DNA of 64,000 nucleotides from Gyrodactylus bullatarudis (lineage: Eukaryota > Platyhelminthes > Monogenea > Gyrodactylidea > Gyrodactylidae): contig SSNU01000054.1 of assembly GCA_012064415.1 (NCBI GenBank), forward strand, positions 62,001-126,000. Direction: 5' to 3'. Below, piece after piece: positions 55,701 through 64,000 of this stretch. The notes under the pieces were generated by a model, which saw only the letters and a program-made list of their open reading frames with translations, searched no databases and was not told where the DNA came from. The stretch's first letter is position 1. Every line of letters begins with the position of its first letter. The translations under genes were made by a program, and so were the position numbers.

Positions 55701-58647
55701 AGTAATAACTTATTACACATTTTTTAGCACCAGTAATGATACCATTAACAGATTTTTTTATATGTACCTTTCATCAATTTTAGTATGCAAAAGGATAATT
55801 CAATAAAATTTAATTTTGTAACAGAATTTCAGCCTGAAAATTCCTTATTACTAGGGTCTATATTTCCATAGCTAATCTTGGTCTTACCCATTTAACTTTT
55901 GTTTGGATTCTACCAAAGATGAGTTCTGACAGTATAGCACGTTGGGCATTTAACTTTGATGAGTTAGGTTGAAATAAATCGAGAGCCAAATGCATAACCA
56001 TGTCAGCAGTACATTTTAGTTGATAAAAATACCTAGTTTATTAATTTTGTGGGAAATATTGCCGAATTTCTTCAAATAGATTCTGATTTTAATGAAAAAT
56101 TCATTATGAGGACAGGAAGACAAGTGAATAATTTGTAATAAAGCTTTTATTTCACCGGTTCTCATCAGACTCTTACACCGGCTTAATTAGTTTTTCATTA
56201 TTCGGTTTATTAATTAGTTATTTGTCACAAAGGTTGTTAATTTTAGTATACACTAGGATACGGTGAAATTTTTTGACTCATTTTCGTATCGACTTTTCTA
56301 ATTAATTGTGAGCATTATTTTGTATCAAGAAATTTCTCGAAAATGCTTCTTCATTCATATTTGAAAATCCTGAATTTTTTTCAAATCAACGCTCAAATTT
56401 CAATGAATTTTCACTATGCAATCACTAAAATCCGGAATATATTGGACTGACTAAGTGATCTCATTATGAAGTGGAGCACTATGGTAAAATTCGATTTTCT
56501 ACGATGTCTGTGGTTATAGGAAAAATGGGTATTACCATGACTTGATCTGGGTACTAAATTCTATGAGAATTGCAAGGTGGTTAAAGTAGGTATTTCGATA
56601 CTGATTGAAATTTTTACCGTCTATATAAACCTGCAATTTAAAATTATCTCTATGTAGTCATCAACCAAGTCCTGTGAAGGCGGGATTTTTTCATTATCAC
56701 TAGAAATATTCTACAGTTGTACCTCCATAATAACTGTGTAAAAGTGATCCCTACCTCTCTGCCCCCTTAAGAATAATATTTATTATAATTGTATACTAAT
56801 GAGTAGGCATATGTATAGAATATTTTAATTTTTCCAAACTAATTCAATTTCAACAATATATCATTACCCTATGAATATTTTTCATTGATATTTTAAGGTC
56901 ATACTCATGAAATGTAGTTACCTCATTGTACCGAATTTCAAGAGAATATCGCAAAAATAAAATTTAATATTTTTTTCATCATATAAAGCAGATTTTTATT
57001 CCCACTTGAAGAGAATTTTAAAACTAATCTTGTCACAAAATTCCAGGTGAATACCATGCTTTTCAAGACTATGAAGCGAATTTAAACTTTGGATTGGCAA
57101 AAATCGATATTGAGTTTTTTGATGAAATTTTTATGCAAATCCTATTCCATCCCAATTCTATCCCTCATACCCTTTCACGCATTCTACGTGTAATTACAAA
57201 AGCTGTTAAAGTAATTAGTGGCCATAATAATTAATAACAAATCATTTATTCATTCAACCATATCTTGGAATGTATGAAACAGTTCTCAATCACACAAGTT
57301 TTTACATTATCAAACGCAGTCATAATCCATCTATAGACCATTGAAATTGATGGAATCTCATGATGGCGCATAAGAATATTTTTGAAGTTTGATTTGAAGC
57401 TCCAAATGATACCTTGGTCCAATGGTTGTGTGACTGACGTAGTGTTTGGTAGCAAAAATAGTAATCGTACATTTGCTGGGGGTATAGGAATATGGTGAAA
57501 TGGAACATTGTCAAGCATTAATAAAATTTGTCTGTTGTGTAAATGTTTCCCAAATTTATTTAGCCAACGTTGGAAAATCTCCGAATTATTCCATGCTTTA
57601 GAATTGCCATCGTAATTTTCAGGGATATTTCTTCTAAAACATCTTGGTCTTCGTGATTTTCCTTCAAATAGAAAATAATCAATTTTTCATTTAGAAAATT
57701 GTGATTCAATAAAAAATACATGATTTCATCATAGAATCTTCGGCCTGCTGATTTCACAACTTTGGTTCTTCTGAAGTACTTTACTTGTGAAACTTTAATA
57801 GATAGAATTTCTGAGATTTCCTGACTTGTCTTGCCTTCGTCTACAAGACATTTAACTTTCAAACGTAGATCGTGCTTCATGCTAGTATTCAAGAAGGGTT
57901 TGGTATGAAAGAATTTAATAAGTTTTTCAACTGTGAGCTCGATTTTGATTGGACAAATGAAGGATCGAAAACAGACATAGCTGTGCAATAAAATTATGAA
58001 AAAATTAGAAAATAATTACTGCGTTACTAACCTGGAATTTTGTGACAAGATTAGTTTTAAATTCTCTTCAAGTGGGAATAAAAATCTGCTTTATATGATG
58101 AAAAAAATATTAAATTTTATTTTTGCGATATTCTCTTGAAATTCGGTACAATGAGGTAACTACATTTCATGAGTATGACCTTAAAATATCAATGAAAAAT
58201 ATTCATAGGGTAATGATATATTGTTGAAATTGAATTAGTTTGGAAAAATTAAAATATTCTATACATATGCCTACTCATTAGTATACAATTATAATAAATA
58301 TTATTCTTAAGGGGGCAGAGAGGTAGGGATCACTTTTACACAGCTATTATGGAGGTACAACTGTAGAATATTTCTAGTGATTTTAAATTTTAAGGAATTT
58401 TCGGTATACCAGAGTTGATAATATTCCCAACTATTATCAAAACTGAACGAGAAAACATCTCGACAGTGACCAGGGATTGAGAATTCCAAGTCTATTTTAC
58501 ATTTTTATGTCAATTTCAGATGATTACAAGAGCTTCAAAGCAACAATAAAAAATGATCCACAAGTCCTGAAGAGGATCAATGAACTGGATAGCGATGTAA
58601 AGACATTTTCTGCCAAATTTCCCATGCCTGGCTTTGATGAGATATAA
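52736..58647 (+). CDS. SHMT: serine hydroxymethyltransferase, probably mitochondrial
   Basis: Five exons join in frame: 52736-52903, 52936-53442, 53498-53827, 53909-54254 and 58520-58647 (1479 nt, 492 residues). The enzyme converts serine and tetrahydrofolate to glycine and 5,10-methylene-THF with PLP. Visible motifs: [12 protein letters not shown] across intron 1, [38 protein letters not shown], and the PLP-lysine site [12 protein letters not shown]. The C-terminus is [13 protein letters not shown]. The first ~28 residues ([14 protein letters not shown]) are basic and Ser-rich without acidic residues, as in a mitochondrial presequence. Introns are 32, 55, 81 and 4265 nt; intron 2 begins with GC. 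The YAEGYP segment of other SHMTs reads YSEGYS here. The enzyme should be functional. Confidence 0.93.
53443..53497 (+). other. GC-AG intron in the SHMT gene
   Basis: The exon ends AAG and the intron starts GCAAGT and ends ATTAG; no GT donor keeps the highly conserved reading FRK/ICNSVGA. AG|GCAAGT is the usual strong form of the GC donor class. Confidence 0.85.
54752..55075 (-). pseudogene. mariner transposase N-terminal relic
   Basis: The minus-strand frame has [15 protein letters not shown], then [10 protein letters not shown], the second helix-turn-helix and linker of mariner-type transposases (STVQRWxxxF, L.D.PRSGR). The rest of the protein, including the DDD/DDE catalytic region, is absent. 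Confidence 0.75.
56130..56182 (-). ncRNA. minimal hammerhead-like motif
   Basis: On the minus strand: CCGGT, eight bases, CTGATGAG, A, ACCGG, TGAAAT, then the imperfect palindrome ATAAAAGCTTTAT, U and AC. CCGGT/ACCGG form a 5-bp stem, and GU next to CTGATGAG can pair with AC (2-bp helix I). It is related to the fold-back element arms at 7.7 and 8.2 kb, with the stem sequence changed but still paired. Confidence 0.45.
56697..58380. mobile_element. pogo/Tigger-type transposon, internally deleted, with ~350-bp terminal inverted repeats
   Basis: Termini TCACTAGAAATATTCTACAG are repeated inverted at 58380. The arms 56697-57049 and 58031-58380 are near-perfect inverted copies by eye, differing at a handful of positions. 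The interior carries a pogo-like transposase relic on the minus strand. TA precedes the left end and TT follows the right end, so the expected TA duplication is imperfect. Such long inverted repeats are unusual for pogo elements and may come from later rearrangement. Confidence 0.75.
57246..57988 (-). pseudogene. pogo/Tigger transposase relic
   Basis: The frame from about 57988 has an HTH-like stretch ([17 protein letters not shown]). A frame-shifted continuation has [43 protein letters not shown] and SFKSNFKN. These are hallmark Tigger/jerky DDE motifs, including the second catalytic Asp of LDN. The first catalytic Asp region is deleted and frames are broken, so the protein is dead. Confidence 0.75.
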
Positions 58648-58792
58648 CTACTATTTGTTTTATTCATTCGAATTTTAAAAATACATATTACGTTCTCCTT
58701 TAAAGTAGAAACACAAATTATGAAAAAAATAATGAATCCTTTACATGAAAGTCTCCAAAATAATTAACCGAGTTTTATCAGATTCTATCCTG

Positions 58793-58980
58793 TTTTAAAG
58801 TAAAAAGATGCCAGGATTTTTCTCATAAATAAGGCCTTTATTTCGGGCATACTCATCAGTGTGATACATGCCAAATATATAGGTTTTTTTATGAGAAAAA
58901 TCCTGTCATCTTTTTACTTTAAATCTCATGACATCAATGACCCAGCTCAAAACCAATGTTAAAATACATCTATCCTGTTT
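58793..58980 (-). repeat. family R7 copy: hammerhead-like motif in the loop of an inverted repeat
   Basis: The motif lies at 58822-58872 on the minus strand: GGCAT, GTATCACA, CTGATGAG, T, ATGCC, CGAAAT, then the near-palindrome ATAAAGGCCTTAT, U, and TATG opposite CACA (one mismatch). Inverted arms at 58793-58829 and 58890-58923 (GATGCCAGGATTTTTCTCAT and its inverse with one change) surround it. The segment to about 58980 has CAGCTCAAAACCAATGTT, shared with the other R7 copies. It lies 150 bp beyond the SHMT stop codon. Confidence 0.55.
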
Positions 58981-59654
58981 GTTGTCTCTCTGTGAGCTGA
59001 AACCCAATTTTAATATTTTATAAAAAATTGGAATAATAATTTATAATATTTGGCATTTATCATGCAAAGATGGGAATTTACAATTAAAACTCACGGATTT
59101 TTGCATAATATTTTTGACTGTTCACTGAACAGTGTTCAGATTTCTAATCTATTCACAACGTTCTTAGTTGTTATTGAAAGGAGTATATAAAGTTCAACAT
59201 TTTCTTGAATAGATGTATTTAAAAGATTTTTGAAATATTTCTCTCTTTATGCATGCTCAACTTCAAGGCTTTTTGATAAGATATCGTAATTTCAACAGTC
59301 GATGATCTCTAATACTTTGGAAATTTGTTTTGTCTACCACGTAATCAATAGATTTTTGCATTAACTTGTAAAGTTATATAATAAACTAGGCTAATATCTT
59401 TACGTTAGTTCGATAGCAGTGAACGAACTCTTAGATAAGAGCAAGCAGAAAAACCAAACAATTTTATGAGCACAAAAATTTCAAACAAAACCGGCTCTCC
59501 CAACCATGGGAAAACAGATCAATGAGAGAATTTTCGTGAATCCTCAAGCCATCATATAGTACTCTCAGAATACATAAGGAAATCTGGAAATCAGAAAAAA
59601 AACTGAAACTCATCTCACTGTCTGTGTTATGATGATTTATTTTTCAAGAATATC
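58981..59654. other. gap between SHMT and the atlastin-like gene
   Basis: AT-rich sequence of 0.67 kb with no recognised gene or repeat. The SHMT and atlastin-like genes are convergent, so both 3' UTRs may end near here. Confidence 0.5.
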
Positions 59655-60679
59655 CTACATAGTAGGCTTTTCCATTTTAAGAACTCCCACATTCATGCTG
59701 ATATCAAACTTGTCAAAGACGTAGGTGATAGCATTAGAAATTGTTCCAGCAATTTTATCAACTGTTGAGTTTGAATCACATTCTTTCAATTTTGCTTTCA
59801 GTTCATCTTCAATCTCGGCCATATCTGGATGCTCATCCACAAACTTTGAGATAAATACTTCTGAAAACTAATGAATAATACTGACATACAAATAGATAAT
59901 ATTTTTCTGAATAATCCATAACTATTTTTTGCATATCCGCTCAAAATCAGCTGATACTTTCTCTTTATCTTCAATATGAGGACCAGGATGTGGCATCAGT
60001 GTGCAAGTTATATCACTGAAATAACTCTGGAGAGCTTTTCTTGATGTCATATTGCTCTCTTTCACATCTTCCTTCAAGATCTTTTTCAGATACTTCTCAC
60101 CACCTTCAGATCCATACGGACTCTCACTTGCATGTTGCCAAACTCGGACTAGAAAGTGAAGTTCTTGGAACTTTGAATCGGATATGTTGTATTTTGCGAA
60201 TGAAGTCAGATTATCAAGATCACTCTCATCGATTTTATTCTGGATGTTGTAGATTTGTAGTGAATAGAGTATGGTACTTATCATGAATATATTGGCACTT
60301 TCACTAAGGTCAGTGACTCTGTCGAAAGAGCCTTCGTTGTCCATTAGGAAAATGGCAACTTTTGTGTCTTTGTCCTCAATAATAATGATAGGCTTATTCC
60401 AGATGTAGATGCCCATTGTAGTGGAATCTGTTCCGCCTTGCCATTTGAATCCAGCCTTGAGCAAGTTTTTATTTTTCTTATCCAAATGACTCAGGACCTT
60501 GTTCATAAAGAAAGACTTGCCAGTCCTCGATTTCCCGGAGATGCTGTAGACACAGATGGGCATATCTTGGAGTTCATCCTCACTAAAAATAGCTTTGACT
60601 TCCTCATAATTTGGTAAAAACTCGCCATTTGAAGACTTTTTCACAATCTGAATTGGTTTTCCATCATGGAAATTTCTAT
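59655..60679 (-). CDS. atlastin-like GTPase, short form, first exon(s) unresolved
   Basis: The main exon runs from an acceptor at 60679 or 60675 and encodes GKPIQIV, then the P-loop GKSRTGKSFFMN and GGTDSTTMGIYIW (switch I). It continues with FLMDNEGSFD (atlastin DTQGAFD), LYSLQIYNI, FLVRVW and ITCTLMPHPGP, all in atlastin order. An open frame ends at 59922. A phase-0 splice from 59958 to 59867 would instead add FSEVFISKFVDEHPD and a helical tail to a stop at 59655. Atlastins fuse ER tubules through GTP-driven dimers. Here the three-helix middle domain, membrane hairpin and amphipathic tail are not seen. The guanine-specificity motif RD reads RV. A possible first exon (MTDKL then GTGAGT) starts near 60870, but phases do not resolve it. 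It may be a divergent paralogue or a decaying copy. Confidence 0.65.
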
Positions 60680-61911
60680 CTATTGAATATCTTTACTCGA
60701 GAAGTTACCTGCAAGATTCTTGAAGATGAGGAATAATAATACGAGTCAACCTTTGTTAAAATTTCACTAAGGAGACTCTTTTTTTTTTCTTGAAAATTTT
60801 TTTCTACGAAGCAAGTTAAAGGGGGATTGAAGTTAATTTTGAAAAAAACTCACTAATTTATCAGTCATTACTGAATTCTTGAAGTTAAATCTATCGCTTT
60901 AATACCTCAATGATTGTGCGTCAGTAATTTCTGATTTGTGAATCTCTCTATTTCTGTCTAGAGTGAATGCTTCAGTTATCAACATCGAGGGTTCGGCTTT
61001 TATTTATACCACAGATAAAATATTGACTATCCTCGATATAGATAGGAATCTATTTTTGGTGTCAGTTTCTATGCATTTGCAAGCACTTATTGAGCAGTGA
61101 CTTTCTCGCATTAAATTTTTTATCATTTTAACCCAAAAATAGATGGGGATATTTTTTTCTAAATTGAATAAGAAATTTTTTTTTTCTTATGGACTCATTT
61201 CTCTTCTACAACCATGGTAAATAGGTTTTTAAATCATGAAAAATCATGAAAAAATAAGTTTTCCATTTTCTCAATTCCCACTGGCGAGTTTCAGTGAGCA
61301 TTTTTTTTCTTATTTTAAGTCGAAATTTGGTAAAATCTTTTAAATAAAAATTTTGAACCAATTAGTTCTTCAGGGAACTGTTCAGCATAGATTGACTATA
61401 ACGTTGTTTGCTTGCTACCTGACTATGTTGTCTTCTGGCTTGTATTGGTATAGAAATAAAAGAGCTAAAACCTAATTTTAAAAAAACCTCTTTAATTCTT
61501 GCTTCTTTACAACAGATTGAAATAATTATTTTATAATCTTTTATTATTTGCTTGTATATGGCTTTTATTTGCATTTAGTTTCTTAGGAAATCCCACAGGT
61601 TTGTCTTATTTGGTAATGGATTAGCCCATGTTACGCTAATAATGTACTCTGAAATAACTGGCATCATCTGGAGAGAAAAGTGATGAAGTTCACATTGGCC
61701 CAGGGTAATTGAGGGATCTTTCATTTGCAAAAAAATGTTGGAAAAGAAATACATGTAAGAACAATCTGGATATTTCTTTCTCTAATTTCTCTACACTAAA
61801 ATCTAGACACCCATGGGGGACTTGCTCCTTCTATATTTTCTCATATTCAAACTAAATTTATGACTTTTGAAGTAAAAAAATTCATTTATTCATTTATAAA
61901 AAGATGAAAAA
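60680..61911. other. gap between the atlastin-like and LicD-like genes
   Basis: This holds the unresolved 5' end of the atlastin-like gene (candidate ATG near 60870 on the minus strand) and probably its promoter, then AT-rich sequence. A 70-codon frame at 61362-61574 has no recognised features. No repeat of the families above is visible. Confidence 0.45.
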
Positions 61912-63015
61912 TTATATGATCAAATCCTGAACAAAGCTCTCATCTTCCATCAGTTGAGTATGAAACTTGTTGATAAAGATTGGGCTTGATTGATTTCCTT
62001 GGAACAGTAATTGCTCTTCAACAAAGACCCTATCTTTTGCATCCCGGTAGAGTCTGTACCTGTTGAAAGCAAACGTCTGATTAAGATTAGAACATGCTAC
62101 AATGAGTTTAGGGCCAAGGGCACCCTCAAACTTGTGGGAATATGTATGAGTTGAGCATAGACTCAGTTTTTCATAACTTAAAGCAACATACTGATAAGGC
62201 TTATTCGGCATTGGCACCATTAAATCACCAAATGGACGCTTCCTTGTCGGCTTGATAACATCAATCGGGTATGTGTAATTCCTTCCATAGGCTATTAGAG
62301 TTTCATAAATCTGACTATCTCCTACATCAAAGAAAGCAACATCGAGGTTTGGCCATTTTAAATTCTCTACCACTGTAACATAACTAAAGTCGAGACGATG
62401 CTTGCCTCTATAGAATATGTCTTTTTTTGGCTCGTAAAATATTTTCACTCGGTTATAAATTTCTCTAGCTACAAATCGGCCCCTTTTATCTAAAATACCT
62501 CCATACTGCTCAAAGGCAGACAAGAGCTCTTGCTTGAATTTAACATTAAAGGTTATGTCTATGTCATCGTCCCAAGGGATCATATCGTGATGTCGTATAG
62601 ATCCAAGGACACTGCCACCGCTGACAAAATACTCCTTCTCAAGACCAATTTTTTCCATGAGATTTACAAAGTTCTTCAAGAGCAACATGAAAGTTTTGTA
62701 TTCAGCATTTGTGATTAAAAATGAAAATGGCAAATACTCATCGTTTCGACCTGATGGCTCCCTCCGCCATTTGTATTTCATGTTTCGCCATTTAGAGTCT
62801 CCCAGATTTTTCGATATAATGACTGGATTTGTAGCGAAATAACTCGGGTTGTAATAACTCGTCAGCACTTTTAAAGTAAACAGAATCAAGAGTAAAATGA
62901 AAATGGTTCGTCTAAGGAAAATCCACTTTGTCATTGGAAAACTGATCTGATTCAGGAAATTCTTCAATGAATCAGATCTGAATGGAATTGTAAAAATATT
63001 TTTTACTTTTTCCAT
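61912..63015 (-). CDS. LicD/fukutin-related type II membrane protein, intronless
   Basis: A single 367-codon exon. A short basic N-terminus precedes one membrane segment (about residues 33-49, RTIFILLLILFTLKVL), giving a type II signal anchor as in Golgi transferases. The LicD core follows: GGSVLGSIRHHDMIPWDDDIDI, with the Asp cluster that binds metal and the nucleotide phosphate. Further conserved segments are YNRVKIFYEP and LDFSYVT, and a DVGDSQ-type stretch. Members transfer phosphocholine (bacterial LicD) or ribitol phosphate (vertebrate fukutin, FKRP); the substrate here cannot be told. NYT and NQT or NQS offer N-glycosylation sites. The absence of introns in a genome that keeps tiny ones suggests a retrocopy or lineage-specific expansion. 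Confidence 0.85.
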   Translation of the reverse strand: MEKVKNIFTIPFRSDSLKNFLNQISFPMTKWIFLRRTIFILLLILFTLKVLTSYYNPSYFATNPVIISKNLGDSKWRNMKYKWRREPSGRNDEYLPFSFLITNAEYKTFMLLLKNFVNLMEKIGLEKEYFVSGGSVLGSIRHHDMIPWDDDIDITFNVKFKQELLSAFEQYGGILDKRGRFVAREIYNRVKIFYEPKKDIFYRGKHRLDFSYVTVVENLKWPNLDVAFFDVGDSQIYETLIAYGRNYTYPIDVIKPTRKRPFGDLMVPMPNKPYQYVALSYEKLSLCSTHTYSHKFEGALGPKLIVACSNLNQTFAFNRYRLYRDAKDRVFVEEQLLFQGNQSSPIFINKFHTQLMEDESFVQDLII

Positions 63016-63369
63016 TTATTACAGGTGAAAGTATTACTCCATTAAATCAATGGTGAATTATTGTGCATATTACTATAAATTATAAGGGCATTTATTTTTA
63101 TTGGCTTCTTTGTCTCGTGTTAAATAACACCAATTAATCCATAAAAATAGAAAAAGAATCAACCAACGATTATTCACAGAGTAACCTTGCAATGCAAACA
63201 GTTTTATCTTGATTTTGTAAACAATAAATTCGATAATATTAACGAGAAAAAAGGCAGTCGGTGCACCCTGTACCTTGTCTTTTATAAATGTGATTTCAAA
63301 ATATTTTTCATCAAACTACTTTTAAGTATATACCACATATAAAAAATTATGTTTAGAACTTGTTAATGA

Positions 63370-63797
63370 AATTGTAAAGGAAAAACTTCCAATTGATCAA
63401 AAATCAAAAAACTTCTCCATTCTTGATTTGTTTAAGTATAGAGGAGAAAAATTAAAAATCAATTGGGCCAAGGTTGCAAGTCATGTAGATGGTTCTTTTG
63501 TATGCATAAATTAGGATCTTCATTCATGATTAAGAACTTTTCTCGAATTTCAAGATGCATTTGCTTGTCATCTGGTCATTTGAATAAAATTCTGAAATTT
63601 TCTTCATCATTTCGGTTTGATTGATTGCTTCTTCTTCCAAAGCTTTTTCTATGTATTTTCGAACAAAATTGTCTGTATATCCATTTTCTTTTAATCTCAG
63701 TTTTATTTCATCTATCTCATTCAAGAATTTCTCCTCGCTAACAATTCTTTTGGTTCTCTCGATTAAGCCTACTATCAAACCTGATTTGTAACTTTTT
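63370..63797 (-). mobile_element. Penelope-like element fragment, second family
   Basis: On the minus strand the frame CPKSYKSGLIVGLIERTKRI, FLNEIDEIKLRLKENGYTDNF, YIEKALEEE corresponds to the post-RT linker of the 17-18 kb copy (HKVGLVIGKRIRRI, WQNEIENSKLCLMENGY). The endonuclease is deleted, and the TTCCAATTGATCAAAAATC tail follows at 63390-63480. The copy is cut on the other side by the LINE end at about 63797. Confidence 0.6.
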
Positions 63798-64000
63798 GGA
63801 CACAAATGAAATGAAATGAAATTTATTGAACAATTCATAAGTTCTGCTTTACATTCATCATTTTCATATAAAAATAGTTATCATGTACAAAAATAATAAT
63901 AATAAGTCAAAGGAAAATAGAAAAAAGAATAAAAATATTTTCAGGTGTGTACAATAATAATTAAAACAGGGTAATGCTCTAGTTCAGGAACAGCGCAAAA
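63798..64000 (-). mobile_element. LINE 3' end with (TTTCA)n tail
   Basis: On the minus strand the sequence ends AATTGTTCAATAAATTTCAT followed by TTCA units. AATAAATTTCATTTCA tails are typical of CR1/L2-like LINE 3' ends in invertebrates. It inserts into the Penelope-like fragment and runs out of the window, so the body of the element is not visible. Confidence 0.5.

Larger units (their letters stand above)
54255..58519 (+). other. 4.3-kb last intron of SHMT, a transposon graveyard
   Basis: The donor GCAC|GTGAGT and acceptor TTTCAG restore the frame AKERAHDYKSF. The other SHMT introns are under 85 nt. Inside are an R6 arm (54505-54600), a mariner relic (54752-55075), unclassified sequence with a degenerate hammerhead tail (55560-55590), a hammerhead-like motif (56130-56182) and a pogo-type element with 350-bp inverted termini (56697-58380). 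The transposons therefore account for much of the intron expansion. Confidence 0.8.

Noticed and set aside
57050..57240. ~64-codon plus-strand frame starting [11 protein letters not shown] inside the pogo-type element, after a TTCCAG
   Set aside because: It looks like an exon after an acceptor, but it lies inside the transposon between the inverted termini and does not fit SHMT; no family recognised.
59401..59440. GTTCGATAGCAGTGAAC hairpin as part of a tRNA
   Set aside because: No acceptor stem or anticodon arm could be drawn around it.
1..64000. CRISPR arrays, operons, bacterial signals
   Set aside because: The window is eukaryotic, with spliced genes and no direct-repeat/spacer arrays.

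Overview
The window is an AT-rich (roughly 70% A+T by eye) invertebrate-type metazoan nuclear sequence. Genes have GT-AG introns, several of them only 30-38 nt long. Dispersed repeats fill the large introns and intergenic gaps. Very small introns, AT-richness and many Penelope-like elements (PLEs) would fit a flatworm, mesozoan, rotifer or other small-intron invertebrate, but the sequence alone does not fix the phylum.

Layout. (1) 391-12533, minus: the 3' part of a bHLH-zipper transcription factor of the MITF/TFE (MiT) family, seven coding exons, with an 8.3-kb intron full of repeats. (2) 12.5-23.3 kb: no confident gene; PLE copies, a hammerhead ribozyme relic and a possible LTR-retrotransposon relic. 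(3) 23339-25255, plus: an RBM34/Nop12-like nucleolar RNA-binding protein with 30-nt introns and an internal exon+intron tandem duplication. (4) 25291-25825, minus: a temptin-like secreted or GPI-anchored protein. (5) 25.8-32.1 kb: repeats, a MITE and a LINE relic. (6) 32093-37216, plus: a T-box factor of the Tbx2/3 type, five exons. (7) 37.2-49.9 kb: repeats, PLE fragments and a fold-back element. (8) 49895-52171: an apparently intact piggyBac transposon. (9) 52736-58647, plus: serine hydroxymethyltransferase with a likely mitochondrial presequence; its last intron (4.3 kb) holds mariner and pogo/Tigger relics. (10) 59655-60679, minus: an atlastin-like GTPase lacking the usual C-terminal part. 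(11) 61912-63015, minus: an intronless LicD/fukutin-like type II membrane protein. (12) 63.3-64 kb: a PLE fragment interrupted by a LINE 3' end.

The genes are unrelated housekeeping and developmental genes, not an operon or cluster. The most interesting layer is RNA structure inside the repeats. There are two long-form hammerhead ribozymes (one with an intact core, one with a core mutation). At least eight further loci have a CUGAUGA box, a GAAA box, a short palindrome in the helix III position and, in the best copies, a helix I match. These are minimal, possibly dimeric hammerheads of the kind already known from PLEs. In addition, several unrelated families keep a stem between a strand upstream of CUGAUGA and the strand between CUGAUGA and GAAA. 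Its bases change while pairing is kept, and the canonical hammerhead does not explain it. Several of these motifs sit in the loop or arms of inverted-repeat elements.
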